Shown here piece after piece: positions 34,459-46,300 of a DNA stretch of 64,000 bases. A model generated the notes under the pieces. The model was not told where the DNA came from and did not search any database. It was given only the letters and a program-made list of their open reading frames with translations. Position 1 is the first letter of the stretch. Each line of letters opens with the position of its first letter. The DNA comes from Vicia villosa (lineage: Eukaryota; Streptophyta; Magnoliopsida; Fabales; Fabaceae). The stretch lies in contig NC_081186.1 of assembly GCF_029867415.1 (NCBI RefSeq), positions 30,569,915 through 30,633,914 on the forward strand, given 5' to 3'. Made by a program: the position numbers and the translations under genes.

Positions 34459-37206
34459 TGTCATACCCCAAAATTTGCCCTCATATATTTTTGAACGCCA
34501 TTTTATTTCGAATGAGTGAATTGGCGCAATTGGTAGGAATTTGAGCGTGAAAGTTACATTAGCACGAGGTCCTGGGAAAACAAAATCCGAAAAAAAGAGG
34601 TACGAAGCTCAAAAACCGAAGGAAAAAACGAGATTCGGACTCAAGATTCCGGTGAGATTTAGACCAAACAAAGGATCCAAATCGATTGTTGGGAGTCTGT
34701 TGAAGTTATTACTATCGCCCTTGGAGTCTGGAATATTCAGAATCGAAGCGCATAAGCCACGGTTAGTTCATAACTTTGCTATCTCGATTGCACATATTCA
34801 TAAGTCATAAACGAATTTTAATCATACATGTGTACTCATATGGATGATTGAAAGCTTTCTACATAATTAATTGGGTTTTGGTCACGATTTGAGGATCCAC
34901 CATGTTTAGGGCTTTGAGCTTTTGAATTTGGGAACCATGGATAGAACCAATTTCAGGCCGAATTAAGGGTTCCAATCGATTCGTGAGGCCGTTCATATTC
35001 GATCTAGGCTGTTTTTCTGCGCTTTTCTATGAATTTTGCAGGTTTCGTTGATGACCAAGGGTGGCTGAATGCAAAGAGGACGAAGAACAGGGAAGGCGCA
35101 CAACTGTTTCGTTTAAAATTTTGAATGCTTTGTTTTTTCATATATTATCCTTGTGTACCATTGGTTTGACAGCAAATGAACTATGGCCTAGTGGTGAACG
35201 GGGCGCTTGAATCCTTGAGCATAAAGGAGCCGGTTCGATACTTGGCTCCCACAAGTCTTTTTTTCTCCGTTTGTATTAACTTGTCATATAATCCAGTGCT
35301 TGCGACTGCATATACACCCACCACATGCTGTCAATCACCACCAATGGATGAACAGGCTATCAGATCCGATACACATCAATATGCAAGTCCACCATGGTCC
35401 TTCTCAGCGTGTCACACATGATTAAAACAGCTAAGATTTTTAATTTCTTTTATTATTTTTTCCTTTTTTTTCGATAACTTGTTTATGTATTATTCATTTG
35501 TTTTAAATGAATTTTTTTTAACTCTCTTTTCTTCATAAAGTTATTTTATCTTTAATAAATTAATTAATTTGGTTAAGTTTTCAATAATGTTTTTTTTGAA
35601 TGATTAAATTAATTTTGCTTAATTATTTAAATAGTTTGATTGTTCTATTAATTGATTAAAATGAATATTAAGGTTATGATATTTAATCGAAACCTTAATT
35701 TTTTTGCTAATTTAATTAATTAGGTCGAAAACCAATAATTAATTAAGTCGATTTTATTTATGCTATTAACCATGCTTAACTTGTACCCTAATTAGGGTTT
35801 ACGAAGATCATGCCCTACACTGATTTGTTTCTTTTCTGTGCCTTTTCAGGATTGTCTTTACAAATACCTTCCGACTGCGCGCCACGTCAAAGAACGAAGC
35901 TAAGTTCTAATTTCTTCTTATTTAATATTTTTCGCCTACTATTTTGTTTTAATTAGGGCTTGATTACCCCTGTCAATGAAATCCCTTTACACTCACTTCC
36001 TCTTATTTCTCTATTCAATTATCAGATGGTCAGAGTCAATGCTTCAATCTACCTCCAATTCTCAACCTTCATCAGTCGAAGCTAAGTTTCTTTTACCCTT
36101 TTTCTGTATTGTTATGTTTATTTTTAGGGTTAACCCTAGTTGCCTCTAAACAAATAATACACTCACTCTTTTCTGTTTATTCTTTCCTTTTCAATTTTCA
36201 GGGTTTGTTGACCGCCAAGGCTACGAGTGTTGGTAACCCTAAACCCTAGCCTTAATATTTTATGCTTTATTATTACTTATGTCAAACCCTGTTGGGATCC
36301 GCTGGTTTCATTTTCCCCCTTCCCATAAATTGTTTTTGTTTATATACTGCGTGGTTAGTAATTTAGGGATTGCAAATTTAAACTGGATTAGAGTCAGTAA
36401 TTATAAGATAAATAACTGAATTGAACCACGTGATTGTTGCACACACGCACCCTTTTGGGGTAACCTCTCTGTTGCCTTGTTGCCTATTGCCTGTTGCCTT
36501 TATGTTTGTTTTGCAGAATAAGCCGTGTCCCTCGAATACGAGGATACCTCAGCCATGCTGCCTCGATAAAAAGGTCACGACCCTAATGATGCTGCCTTCG
36601 ATACACAAATGACCTCGACCCTCGGATGTTGCCTACGAAAAAGGCTGAGGTATCTTCTGGCTGCCTACGAAATGGCTTATTCTGATCCTTGCCTTAGACT
36701 ACCTGCCCTTCTATGGCATGGGACAGTCTTATGGCAAAGGATGCTTCGATGACCCTTCAACCTCCAAACGAAAGGCTTCCTGCCCTCTTATGGCAAGGAT
36801 AGACCCTTTCATTCTGAAAGGCAAAAAGAGACCTATCATCTGAGTTTAAGGTAATTGCCCCTAATTGCCTTGCAATGCTCAAACCTTTTTATTATATTCG
36901 TTCTCATAATTTTTCAAAAGGGCAACGCTTATTCACAAGCTAAAGTCCCTATCTCTTTCATCTACATTTTCTAAACAAACGAGCAAGCAAAGCAATTAAG
37001 AGCCCATGGAAAACCATGGATGCGAAGGGTGCCTTACACCTTCCCTTTGCATAAATTACCCCCCGAACTCAGATTTTCTTTAAAAGGTTTTTTTCTGTTT
37101 CTTTTTGCCTTTCCGAATATTGTTTGGATAAAATAAAAGTCGGTGGCGACTCTTGCTTAACCGCGACATTTTTCGATCGATAAAAAAGTCAGTTCACCGT
37201 ATTACA
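34459..37206 (+). repeat. Ogre-B 3' LTR
   Basis: This 2748 bp LTR follows the polypurine tract AACAGGGGCAGC (to 34458) and is nearly identical to the 5' LTR. The tRNA-like boxes recur at 35184-35194 and 35232-35241. Confidence 0.95.
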
Positions 37207-37211
37207 GTCCC

Positions 37212-37868
37212 ATATCAAAATTCTTTTCCATTCTCTTTTTATGACCTTTTGAAAAACATGTCTTTTTGTTGACTTTTGAAAAGGACCTGTAATGTATGAG
37301 GCCATAATTCTTAAACCATTGACCTATGGGCTTTGATTCTTGGACCATTAGATAGAGGAATGAATTCCCTTCACAATGAGCTTTGGTGGGAATTTTTCTG
37401 ATGAAGTATGAATATTTGGTGAATTTTCAAAGTTTGGTTGACTTTTTCAGTTCGTGCCCAAAATAGCAACTCTTGACTTTTGACTTTTCTGATCTTTTCT
37501 TGTATCATCATGATCAACCCTTGATCAAATGATGATTTTAGGGTTATGAGGATATTGTTGACCAAGTATCTTGAACTTTGACCGTATTTTGACCTGAAAT
37601 GACTGTTTTGCCCTTGAGAGTCGACTGTTGACCTAATCAGGATTTGAGGGCCTACATTTGCTCTGTTTGACTTGAAATTTTATATGGAGATACTTTGGGA
37701 TGTTAGTGACCCTATGGAACCACCTTGAGCCATTGATTCAATGATTTTCCTCTGAATTATTCAATCCCTAGTTTAGAACTTCTGTGTGGGAGACTGTGTT
37801 TTGGAGCTTTGTCTTTTGTTCTGATTTTATGTGTGAAAAATAACATGGGCAAATTTTGGGGTATGACA
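37212..37868 (-). repeat. Ogre-A 3' LTR, proximal part
   Basis: This is the remaining 657 bp of the Ogre-A 3' LTR, matching 52075-52731. On minus it opens TGTCATACCCC at 37868, directly after the polypurine tract (GAACAGGGGCAGC, plus 37869-37881). Added to 23077-26259 it gives exactly 3840 bp, the length of the 5' LTR. Confidence 0.95.
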
Positions 37869-39630
37869 GCTGCCCCTGTTCAATTATCTTAAACCTGAAG
37901 ATGTAGAGTGGTCTGTATGCCAGTCGGTATCTGAAGGTGGAAGATGATTGAACACTAGAATACCAAGAAATTTGCCCTATTTGAAGCAGGGACTTTTGTC
38001 GGGGATGGGCTTGTAGATGCCATCTGGTAGTTGTTGGAGTATGGACTGTTGCAAAATTTCTGTTTTTTTTTTTTTTTTTTTTTTTTTGTCTTCCCTTTTT
38101 GAATGTTGAGGAACCGTCAAAGGTATCGACTCAAATCTGTGTTGGGTTATTTAAGGAACCGTCAAAGGTATCGACTTAAATTTGAAGCATATTGTTGAGG
38201 CACCGTCAAAGGTATCGACTCAGATATGTTGGTAGGTTGTATAAGGAACCGTCAAAGGTGTCGACTTATATCTGAGGGGGTGTTGTTAAGGAACCGTCAA
38301 AGGTGTCGACTTAACTCTTGATGTGGGTTGTTAAGGAACCGTCAAAGGTGTCGACTTAACTTTGAAACATATCATTGAGGCACCGTCAAAGGTATCGACT
38401 CAGATATGCAGATAGATTGTATAAGGAACCGTCAAAGGTGTCGACTTATATCTGAAGTGTGTTGTTAAGGAACCGTCAAAGGTGTCGACTTAACTCTTTG
38501 ATGTATTAAGGAACCGTCAAAGGTGTCGACTTAATACTTGAGAATAGATTGTTAAGGAACCGTCAAAGGTGTCGACTTAACTCTTTTGTAAATAGATAGT
38601 AATATCCTGAAAAGTAGAGGTTAGTTTTCTTATGTCATGATGCATGTGTTTATGTAATGAGTATCTCAAAATAAATGAGAAACTTTGCATGTTATGGATT
38701 TGTTATGCAGCGATGTATGCGATGTATGAATATGTTTGTGTCATATGGTATGCGAATATGATTTATGTTGTCGAGAAAATAAATCTTCAGATGCTAATCT
38801 TGATGTTTGATTTTGTCTTGAAAGGTGTTCAGCTGGAGATTTATGATTTCTGCTTGGGGGATGATCAGTAACTTGATATTCCCTGATTGGGATACAGAGA
38901 AAATAGGGATGTAAACCGTGTTGGGGAGCCATGCCTTTATTGTGGGAAGATATCTTCTTAGTGATTGCTCTGTGGGGATATGTCAATTGATTTGCGGGAG
39001 GACTTTTGATTACCTCGGACATTGTCTCTTTGCCTTTCCTACTAATAGACTATTAGATATTTTATGAAAAAGGAGAAAATGATAATCACATTCATATGCA
39101 TATGTTCATTCAAAATTATCATTGGACGTTTGCGTATTCGAAAAGTAGAAGAAATTTGAAAGAGAGAAGTAAATTGTATTGAGAAAAGCCATAAATAGGC
39201 AAGATGAAACATATTGTGTGTTTTTGAAAAGATAGAAAAACAAAAGAAACATAGCTATGTAAAAATAATCCTATTGAGTTTCCACTCTGCTATTGCTATT
39301 ATGTCTTCGAGTATCTCATCCCATGCTTGTCGGAGAAAAGTGATTGAGTTGATCTGAACCCTTTGAACTTGTTGTTGTAGATGTATCTGATTGATGAATG
39401 ATAGGAACGAGACATAGTCGTACGCTTAATCCTTAACTTTTGCCTAGACCGCCCTTTCAGGTTTTCAGTCTAGCAGGATACCCTTTTTTGCCCAAGTCGC
39501 CCTTTCGGGTTTTCAACTTGACGGGTGTACATATTTTTTTATATATATATCCCTAATTTTTGCCCAAACCCTTTTGGTTTGCCGGGATGCCCTTACTTTT
39601 GCCTAGGCGCGTCGACCTAGCGGGTCATAT
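37869..39630 (-). other. Ogre-A 3' untranslated region
   Basis: Between pol and the 3' LTR no sizeable frame is found. It holds a T-run near 38066-38088, the 45 bp array described separately, and at about 39430-39620 three diverged units of TTTTGCC...CGCCCTTTC(A/G)GGTTTTC. Parts match the Ogre-B interior in reverse orientation. Confidence 0.75.
38108..38590 (-). repeat. Ogre-A tandem array (about 45 bp unit)
   Basis: Eleven copies of a 41-46 bp unit carry GG(A/C)ACCGTCAAAGGT(A/G)TCGACT on plus. Starts fall near 38111, 38156, 38200, 38246, 38291, 38336, 38380, 38426, 38470, 38511 and 38557. The unit is unrelated to both Ogre-B arrays. Confidence 0.92.
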
Positions 39631-42600
39631 TTATGCGTAGTATTTTTTGACTATGTCTGCGTTCACAGGTTGCGGGAAGTCCTCTCCATCCATAGTAGTG
39701 AGTATCATTGCTCCTCCAGAGAAGATTTTCTTGATAACGAATGGTCCTTCATAGGTGGGAGTCCACTTGCCCCTAGGATCACCTTGTGGTAGAATTATTC
39801 TCTTTATGACCAAGTCACCAACTCGATAAACTTGTTGTTTGACTCTCTTGTTAAATGCCTTGATCATACGTTTCTGATACAGTTGTCCATGGCAAACAGC
39901 CGCGAGCCTCTTTTCGTCAATCAAGTTTATCTGATCTAGTCGAGTCTGGATCCATTCATCTTCATCTAGCTCTGCTTCTTTCATGATCCTTAATGACGGT
40001 ATCTGAACTTCAATTGGTAATACCGCTTCCATACCATAGACTAATGAGAACGGGGTTGCCCCAGTTGATGTACGTGCGGAGGTACGGTAACCATGAAGAG
40101 CAAATGGTAACATTTCATGCCAATCCTTGTAAGTCACGGTCATTTTCTGCACGATCTTCTTAATGTTTTTGTTGGCGGCCTCCACAGCGCCATTCATCTT
40201 TGGTCTATAAGGCGAAGAATTGTGATGTTTGATATTGAATTGGGTGCAAAGCTCAGTAATCATCTTGTTGTTTAGATTGGTACCATTATCAGTGATGATC
40301 CTTTCGGGAATGCCATACCGACAGATGAGGTTATGTTTAATGAATCGAGCCACCACATTCTTGGTTACGGAGGCAAATGAAGCAGCTTCTACCCATTTAG
40401 TGAAATAATCGATGGCTACTAAAATGAAACGGTGTCCATTGGAAGCAGTGGGCTTAATTTCTCCAATCATATCAATGCCCCACATTGCAAAAGGCCAGGG
40501 AGCAGTTAGTACATTTAGAGGAACGGGAGGCACGTGTACTTTGTCGGCGTATATCTGGCACTTGTGACAAGTTCTTGAATGGTGGTGACAGTCAGTTTCC
40601 ATAGTAGACCAGTAGTAACCTGCTCTTAGAATCTTCTTGGCCATAGTATGTCCACTAGAGTGGGTCCCAAAAGTACCATCATGCATGTCTTCCATGATCT
40701 TTTCAGCTTCTTTCTTGTTCACACAACGAAGCAGGGTTGAATCATGGTTGCGCTTGTATAAAGTCCCATTGCTCAGAAAGAATTTGGATGCGAATCTTCT
40801 TAAGAACTTCTTGTCATTAATGGATGCCCCTTCAGGGTATTCTTGAGTCTCGAGGTACCTTTTTACTTCGTAAAACCATGGTTTCTCTTCAGCCTCGTCG
40901 TCAACTATCTCATAACAATATGCGGGTTCGTCGTGTCTTTCAATGATAACTATAGGAGCCTCATTGTCCCAATTGACTTTGAACATAGATGACATAGTAG
41001 CTAACGCATCGGCCAGCTGATTCTCTTCTCGGGGAATATGTTCGAAGGTAATCTCTTCAAAATATGGAATTAGAGATAGTACAAACTCCTTATAGGGTAT
41101 GAGATTAGGATGTTTTGTATCCCATTCCCCTCTGATTTGACTGATTACTAGGGCTGAATCCCCATACACTTCCAAGAATTTGATCCTTAAATCGATAGCA
41201 GCTCTGAGCCCCAAGATACACGCTTCATACTCAGCCATATTGTTGGTGCAGTCGAAACATAATCTTGCGGTGAATGGGGTGTGTCCACCAGCAGGAGAGA
41301 CAATTATAGCGCCAATGCCATTACCAAGTGCATTCGAAGCTCCATCGAAAACCATAGTCCATCGGGATCCTGGTTCAGGTCCTTCATCCGGGCCAGGTTG
41401 CTTATAGTCAGTAACAAGCATCACATCTTCATCTGGAAATTCAAAATTCATCGATTGGTAGTCATCTACCGCTTGTTGCGCCAAATGATCTGCTACCACA
41501 CTACCTTTGATTGCCTTCTGTGTTGTGTATTGGATGTCATACTCTGTTAGTATCATTTGCCATCTTGCTATTCGTCCAGAGAGAGCAGGTTTCTCGAATA
41601 CATACTTGATGGGATCCATTCGGGAAATCAACAAGGTGGTATGGTTCAACATATACTGTCTTAGTCGGCGAGCAGCCCAAGCCAGAGCACAGCAAGTTTT
41701 CTCGAGCAGTGAGTATCTTGTTTCACAGTCGGTAAACTTTTTGCTAAGGTAGTATATTGCATGCTCTTTTCGACCAGACTCGTCATGTTGCCCCAGTACG
41801 CACCCCATCGAATTCTCTAATACTGTTAAGTACATGATTAGAGGTCTTCCTTCAACAGGTGGTATCATGATCGGGGGTTCCTGCAGGTAATTCTTTATTT
41901 TGTCAAAGGCTTCTTGACATTGGTCGTTCCATTTCACTACTTGATCTTTCTTCAGTAACTTGAAGATTGGCTCACAAGTAGCGGTCAGATGGGAGATAAA
42001 TCTAGCAATGTAATTTAGTCGACCCAGGAATCCTCTGACTTCTTTCTCGTTTCGCGGAGCGGGCATTTCTTGTATGGCTTTTACCTTTGCAGGATCAACT
42101 TCGATACCTTTGCTACTAACAACAAAACCCAACAGCTTGCCAGACCTTACGCCAAAGGTGCACTTGTTTGGATTCAATCTCAACTTGTACTTCTTCAACC
42201 TATCAAACAACTTCTGTAAATGGACCAGATGTTCTTCTTCAGTGTTGGACTTTGCAATCATATCATCAACATAGACCTCTATTTCTTTGTGGATCATGTC
42301 GTGGAATAAGGCTACCATTGCACGTTGGTAGGTTGCCCCAGCATTCTTCAACCCAAATGGCATAACTTTGTAACAGAAAGTGCCCCAAGGCGTAGTGAAT
42401 GTTGTCTTCTCCATATCTTCGGGTGCCATCTTAATCTGATTGTAGCCTGAGAAACCATCCATAAAAGAAAAAACCTTGCATTGTGCAGTACTATCAACCA
42501 GGATGTCAATATGTGGTAACGGGAAATCATCTTTAGGACTTGCTCGATTCAAATCTCTATAGTCTACACACATTCTGACTTTTCCATCTTTCTTCGGTAC

Positions 42601-43113
42601 GGGCACTATATTGGCGATCCATGGCGGATAACTCACTACCTTCAGGAACCCAGCATTGAATTGTTTCTCGACCTCTTCTTTGATTTTCTGAGCCATGTCT
42701 GGTCTGCTTCTTCGCAACTTCTGTTTAACTGGAGGACTATTCTCTTTGATAGGTAAACGATGAACCACAATATCAGTATCGAGCCCAGGCATGTCTTCGT
42801 ATGACCAAGCGAAGATCTCACCATTGTCTCGTAACATCTGAATCAACCTTTGCTTGACAGCATCCTCTAATTCAGCTCCTATCTTGATTTCTTTCTTTTC
42901 TTCATTGGTACCTATGTTCACAACTTCAATTGGCTCTTCGTGCGGCTGTATAGTCTTTTCTTCTTGCTCTAGTAAACGGGCAAGTTCTCTAGGCACTTCA
43001 CAACCTTCCTCACCTTCATCCTCAGCTTGATAGATCGGATTTTCAAAGTCATATTTAGCAATAGCAGAATCGTTATCAACAGGATCCAGAGTGAATGTGG
43101 ATCTGCAGTGCAT
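39631..43113 (-). CDS. Ogre-A pol: RT, RNase H, second RNase H, integrase
   Basis: An intact 1160-codon frame. RT spans about residues 160-330, with the metal-binding aspartate in FMDGFSGY (219) and YVDD at 281-284. The Ty3-type RNase H covers about 425-540 (AIYYLSKKF, YSLLEKTCCALAW). A second, archaeal-type RNase H (about 585-705) keeps its acidic residues in VFDGAS (590), NMAEYE (628), YGDSAL (652) and LADALA (702). This domain is diagnostic of the Tat/Ogre side of Ty3/gypsy. Integrase follows with HHCC residues (H811/H818 region, C849, C852) and the DDE triad D881, D942, E978. The ATG at 43113 is probably not the real start; the frame seems to be joined to gag-protease by splicing across 43369-43103. 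I see no disabling change. Confidence 0.95.
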   Translation of the reverse strand: MHCRSTFTLDPVDNDSAIAKYDFENPIYQAEDEGEEGCEVPRELARLLEQEEKTIQPHEEPIEVVNIGTNEEKKEIKIGAELEDAVKQRLIQMLRDNGEIFAWSYEDMPGLDTDIVVHRLPIKENSPPVKQKLRRSRPDMAQKIKEEVEKQFNAGFLKVVSYPPWIANIVPVPKKDGKVRMCVDYRDLNRASPKDDFPLPHIDILVDSTAQCKVFSFMDGFSGYNQIKMAPEDMEKTTFTTPWGTFCYKVMPFGLKNAGATYQRAMVALFHDMIHKEIEVYVDDMIAKSNTEEEHLVHLQKLFDRLKKYKLRLNPNKCTFGVRSGKLLGFVVSSKGIEVDPAKVKAIQEMPAPRNEKEVRGFLGRLNYIARFISHLTATCEPIFKLLKKDQVVKWNDQCQEAFDKIKNYLQEPPIMIPPVEGRPLIMYLTVLENSMGCVLGQHDESGRKEHAIYYLSKKFTDCETRYSLLEKTCCALAWAARRLRQYMLNHTTLLISRMDPIKYVFEKPALSGRIARWQMILTEYDIQYTTQKAIKGSVVADHLAQQAVDDYQSMNFEFPDEDVMLVTDYKQPGPDEGPEPGSRWTMVFDGASNALGNGIGAIIVSPAGGHTPFTARLCFDCTNNMAEYEACILGLRAAIDLRIKFLEVYGDSALVISQIRGEWDTKHPNLIPYKEFVLSLIPYFEEITFEHIPREENQLADALATMSSMFKVNWDNEAPIVIIERHDEPAYCYEIVDDEAEEKPWFYEVKRYLETQEYPEGASINDKKFLRRFASKFFLSNGTLYKRNHDSTLLRCVNKKEAEKIMEDMHDGTFGTHSSGHTMAKKILRAGYYWSTMETDCHHHSRTCHKCQIYADKVHVPPVPLNVLTAPWPFAMWGIDMIGEIKPTASNGHRFILVAIDYFTKWVEAASFASVTKNVVARFIKHNLICRYGIPERIITDNGTNLNNKMITELCTQFNIKHHNSSPYRPKMNGAVEAANKNIKKIVQKMTVTYKDWHEMLPFALHGYRTSARTSTGATPFSLVYGMEAVLPIEVQIPSLRIMKEAELDEDEWIQTRLDQINLIDEKRLAAVCHGQLYQKRMIKAFNKRVKQQVYRVGDLVIKRIILPQGDPRGKWTPTYEGPFVIKKIFSGGAMILTTMDGEDFPQPVNADIVKKYYA

Positions 43114-43369
43114 TACGTGGGTGTGTGTGAGAACGTATAGCTACAAAAAGTAAATAAAAGAAAAATAAAGGCAAACACACAATTCGAATACGAAACGTCC
43201 AATGCTTTATTGAATGAAAATATGCTTATGAAATGACAAGCCCTAACAAATGGACCATTGTGCCTCGGGCAGGACACATGGCTTTAGAGTTTATTGTCTT
43301 TATTGAAGTACAAGAATTAAAATTGGAGAATAAAAGAAAAGCAGGAAATAAACTAAGAATGGCAATTAC
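43103..43369 (-). other. Probable Ogre intron between protease and RT frames
   Basis: On minus, a GT donor at 43369-43368 (GGA|GTAATT) lies just before the gag-protease stop, and an AG acceptor ends at 43103 (CTGCAG|A). Removing these 267 bases joins the two frames in register (two bases of a codon before, one after). Ogre elements are known to carry an intron at this place. Another acceptor-like TTTTTGTAG lies upstream near 43142 but would need a different donor phase. No RNA evidence is available. Confidence 0.65.
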
Positions 43370-46300
43370 TCCTGACTATAGGAGATAGAAACAATGTCCT
43401 TGGCCTTCCAGTTGTCTAGCCCTTTGTCTGATGTAGGGGAGATCCACTTGTCCAGGTTGTGATTATCTTCGTCTTCTTCAATGGCATTAACTCCCTTGCT
43501 GATGAAGTGACGTTTCAAGTCTTCTGAACGAGGAGGTGGTGTTCCCTTCTGATCCTTAGCAGTGCAGCCTAAACCCCATTTGTTGGATTTATACGGAATG
43601 TCAGGTAACTGCCCCCAGATAGTGCAACCACCTTCTTCTACCACAGCCCTAGCGTCTTTCAGGGAAGCCATTGTAGGAATATCTCCAGTAATTTTAGGAG
43701 GAGTGTAGACATGTTTAGTCTCTGGGACCGGTTCAAGCTTCCATTCATGTGCTATGCGGGGTGATTCAAATGTCTCTCCAGTGAACTCAAGATACTTGGT
43801 CTCATCTACGAAACTTACCAAATATTCATCTTCACCATGCACAGTGACAATCTTGCCTTCCATTGGGTATCGCAACTTCTGATGGAGAGTTGAAGTCACG
43901 GCATTTGCTTTATGTATCCAGGGACGCCCAAGTAGGCAGGAATAGGCGGGACGAATATCCATCACGTAGAACACAGTATTAAAAGTTTGGGCGCCTACTC
44001 TGATGGGGAGCTCAACTTCGCCATACACAGTACTCATAGTGCCATCATAAGCTTTGACTATCACATTACTAGATTTCAGCTCAATTCCATTGACCTTGAG
44101 TCTGTCCAACACCACCTTGGGTAACACATTCAGAGACGAGCCATCATCAACTAGTACATGAGCCAGGGTAGTACCACCACATTCAATGGAGATATGCAGT
44201 GCCTTGTTATGATTCCTTCCACTAGGACTTAGATCAGCATCAGAAAACCCAAGGTAGTTATCAGTTGTCAAGTTTGCAATACAGTTCTCGAGTTGAGTGA
44301 CAGAAATCTCTTGTGGCACATGGGCAGCCTCTAGAAATTTCATCATAGCCTTGGCATGGGTCTTTGAACAACTCAGGAGCGACAGCATAGAGATCTTGGA
44401 AGGAGTATGCCCCATTTGTTCAACAATATCATAATCACTCTTGCGGATGTATTTCAGGAACTCATTTGTTTCTTCAGATGGCGCATTCCTAGTGACAGTT
44501 TCAGGTTCAGGCAGCGGTCCTTTACCATGAGCGTCAGCATTCGGGGTGATAGTAATGGTAGGTGAAGTAACATTTGGGGATATCTCTGGAGAAAATACCC
44601 TTCCGCTTCTCGTCACCTTACTAGTTCCAGCAATGTTTCCTATACCAGGGTTGACATCTTCAGAAACTTTATCATATTCAAGCTCTTGCTTGACTCCTTG
44701 AACAAAAACCTCAGCACCATAATTCCAAGGGATAGCCTTATCGGAAGAATATGGCATTGGACCAGGTTGGGTGATAACAATCGGAGCTACACGGGGTTCA
44801 GCAGAAATCTTGAGAGGGGCCTTGGTAGGGATTTTCAGTGGTACTTTAGAGATCACAGATACATCTTCGAACTTCAAACCACGGGAGAAGCCCTCACACA
44901 ACTCTTCAACAGTGGGAGTCTTCTCAAATCTGATAGTGCCACGATCCATCCAGCCTTGGATGCCTCTTTTCAGGTTCTCACAACCCTCGGGTATGAGTGC
45001 ACAGTAATAACAGTCAGGGTCGCAACCTGGAAATAAACCAGCTCGCAACAACTTTCTCTTGATATCGGGGAGAGGAGTCGACAGATCTCTCACATCATAG
45101 ACATGGATGGTATCCATGATGGCATTAACAGCGTGGTCATGTTTTGGCATCGGAGCAGTGATGACATTAGGAGTCTCAGGCGCGTCAAACTCAATTTCTC
45201 CAGCCTCTAGCAAGTCTTGGACTTTGTTTTTCAAGGCCCAGCAATTATTCTCATTGTGTCCAGGGGCATTGGAATGGTAAACACACGTAGCCTTAGGATC
45301 ATAAGTTGGACTAGCAGTGTTGGTAAACTTCGGAGGGTCTCTCAGTGTGATCAGTTTTGCCTTCAGTAGATGTCGTAGGACTTGAGACAAAGGCATGTTG
45401 ATCGGGGTATATTTTCTCCTTGGTTTATCAGTCTTGCGTTGGTAGTCTTGTCTAGGAGCTTGTTGAGATATTGGTGCAGAGATAAGGACGGCACCAACAG
45501 ATTGATTCTGATCCTCCTTACCACGACTCTTTTGACTATGAATAGCATTAGACTCATTTCTTCCTTGATATGGCTTCCTTGTAGTTCCAGAGGCAGAACC
45601 CACTTGAATCTTCCCACTTCGAATACCATTTTCCACACGTTCTCCAGTTAAAATGAGTTCAGTAAACCCAGAAGAAGAACTACCCAGCAGGTGACTATAG
45701 AACGGCCCAGTTAGCGTGCCCATGAACATGTCTACCAACTCTCTATCACTTAAAGAAGGTTGGACTCTTCCAGCTAAATCTCTCCATTTTTGAGCATACT
45801 CCTTGAAGCTTTCTTTAGGACCCATGGACATGCTTTGAAGTTGCATGCGAGTCGGTGCAAGATCAGAGTTATATTGGTATTGCTTGTAGAAAGCCACAAC
45901 CAAATCTTCCCATGTACGGACGCTAGCACTTTCCAGCTTATAATACCATTCGAGTTGAGTTCCAGATAAACTCTCTTGAAAGAAATGGATCCAGAGCCTC
46001 TTATCAGCAGTATGAGGCTGAATCTTCCTCACGTAAGACCTCAAGTGCATCTTAGGACAGGAAATTCCATCATACTTAGCAAAAACGGGAGTCTTGAACT
46101 TCGGAGGAATAACGACCCCAGGAACGAGTCCTAATTCTTCAAAATCCAACCCAGGTACTTTCTGAATTTCCACACTTCTCAGGCGCTCTTCCAGTAGCCT
46201 ATACTTCTCATCAGATTCATCCTCGTCCTCAGGATACTCTTCTTCTTCTTCCTCTTCCCCATCAGAACCTACATGGCTTCCCTGATTGTTCTTGATACTG

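Larger units (their letters stand above)
26260..37206 (+). mobile_element. Ogre-B: non-autonomous Ogre-like element inside the Ogre-A LTR
   Basis: The element is flanked by the perfect duplication GTCCC (26255-26259 and 37207-37211). It starts TGTCATACCCC and ends CACCGTATTACA. Its two 2.75 kb LTRs flank 5450 bp of interior with an Ogre-type primer binding site and the same polypurine tract as Ogre-A (AACAGGGGCAGC). The interior has no ORF1, protease, RT, RNase H or integrase. It keeps only a 90-codon gag zinc-knuckle remnant and two tandem arrays. The leader and parts of the 3' untranslated region align with Ogre-A in opposite orientation. It must depend on proteins supplied in trans; Ogre-A-like elements are the obvious helpers. 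Confidence 0.93.

Noticed and set aside
41180..42365. Plus-strand frames of 60-90 codons within Ogre-A pol
   Set aside because: They are antisense shadows of the intact RT and RNase H frame.
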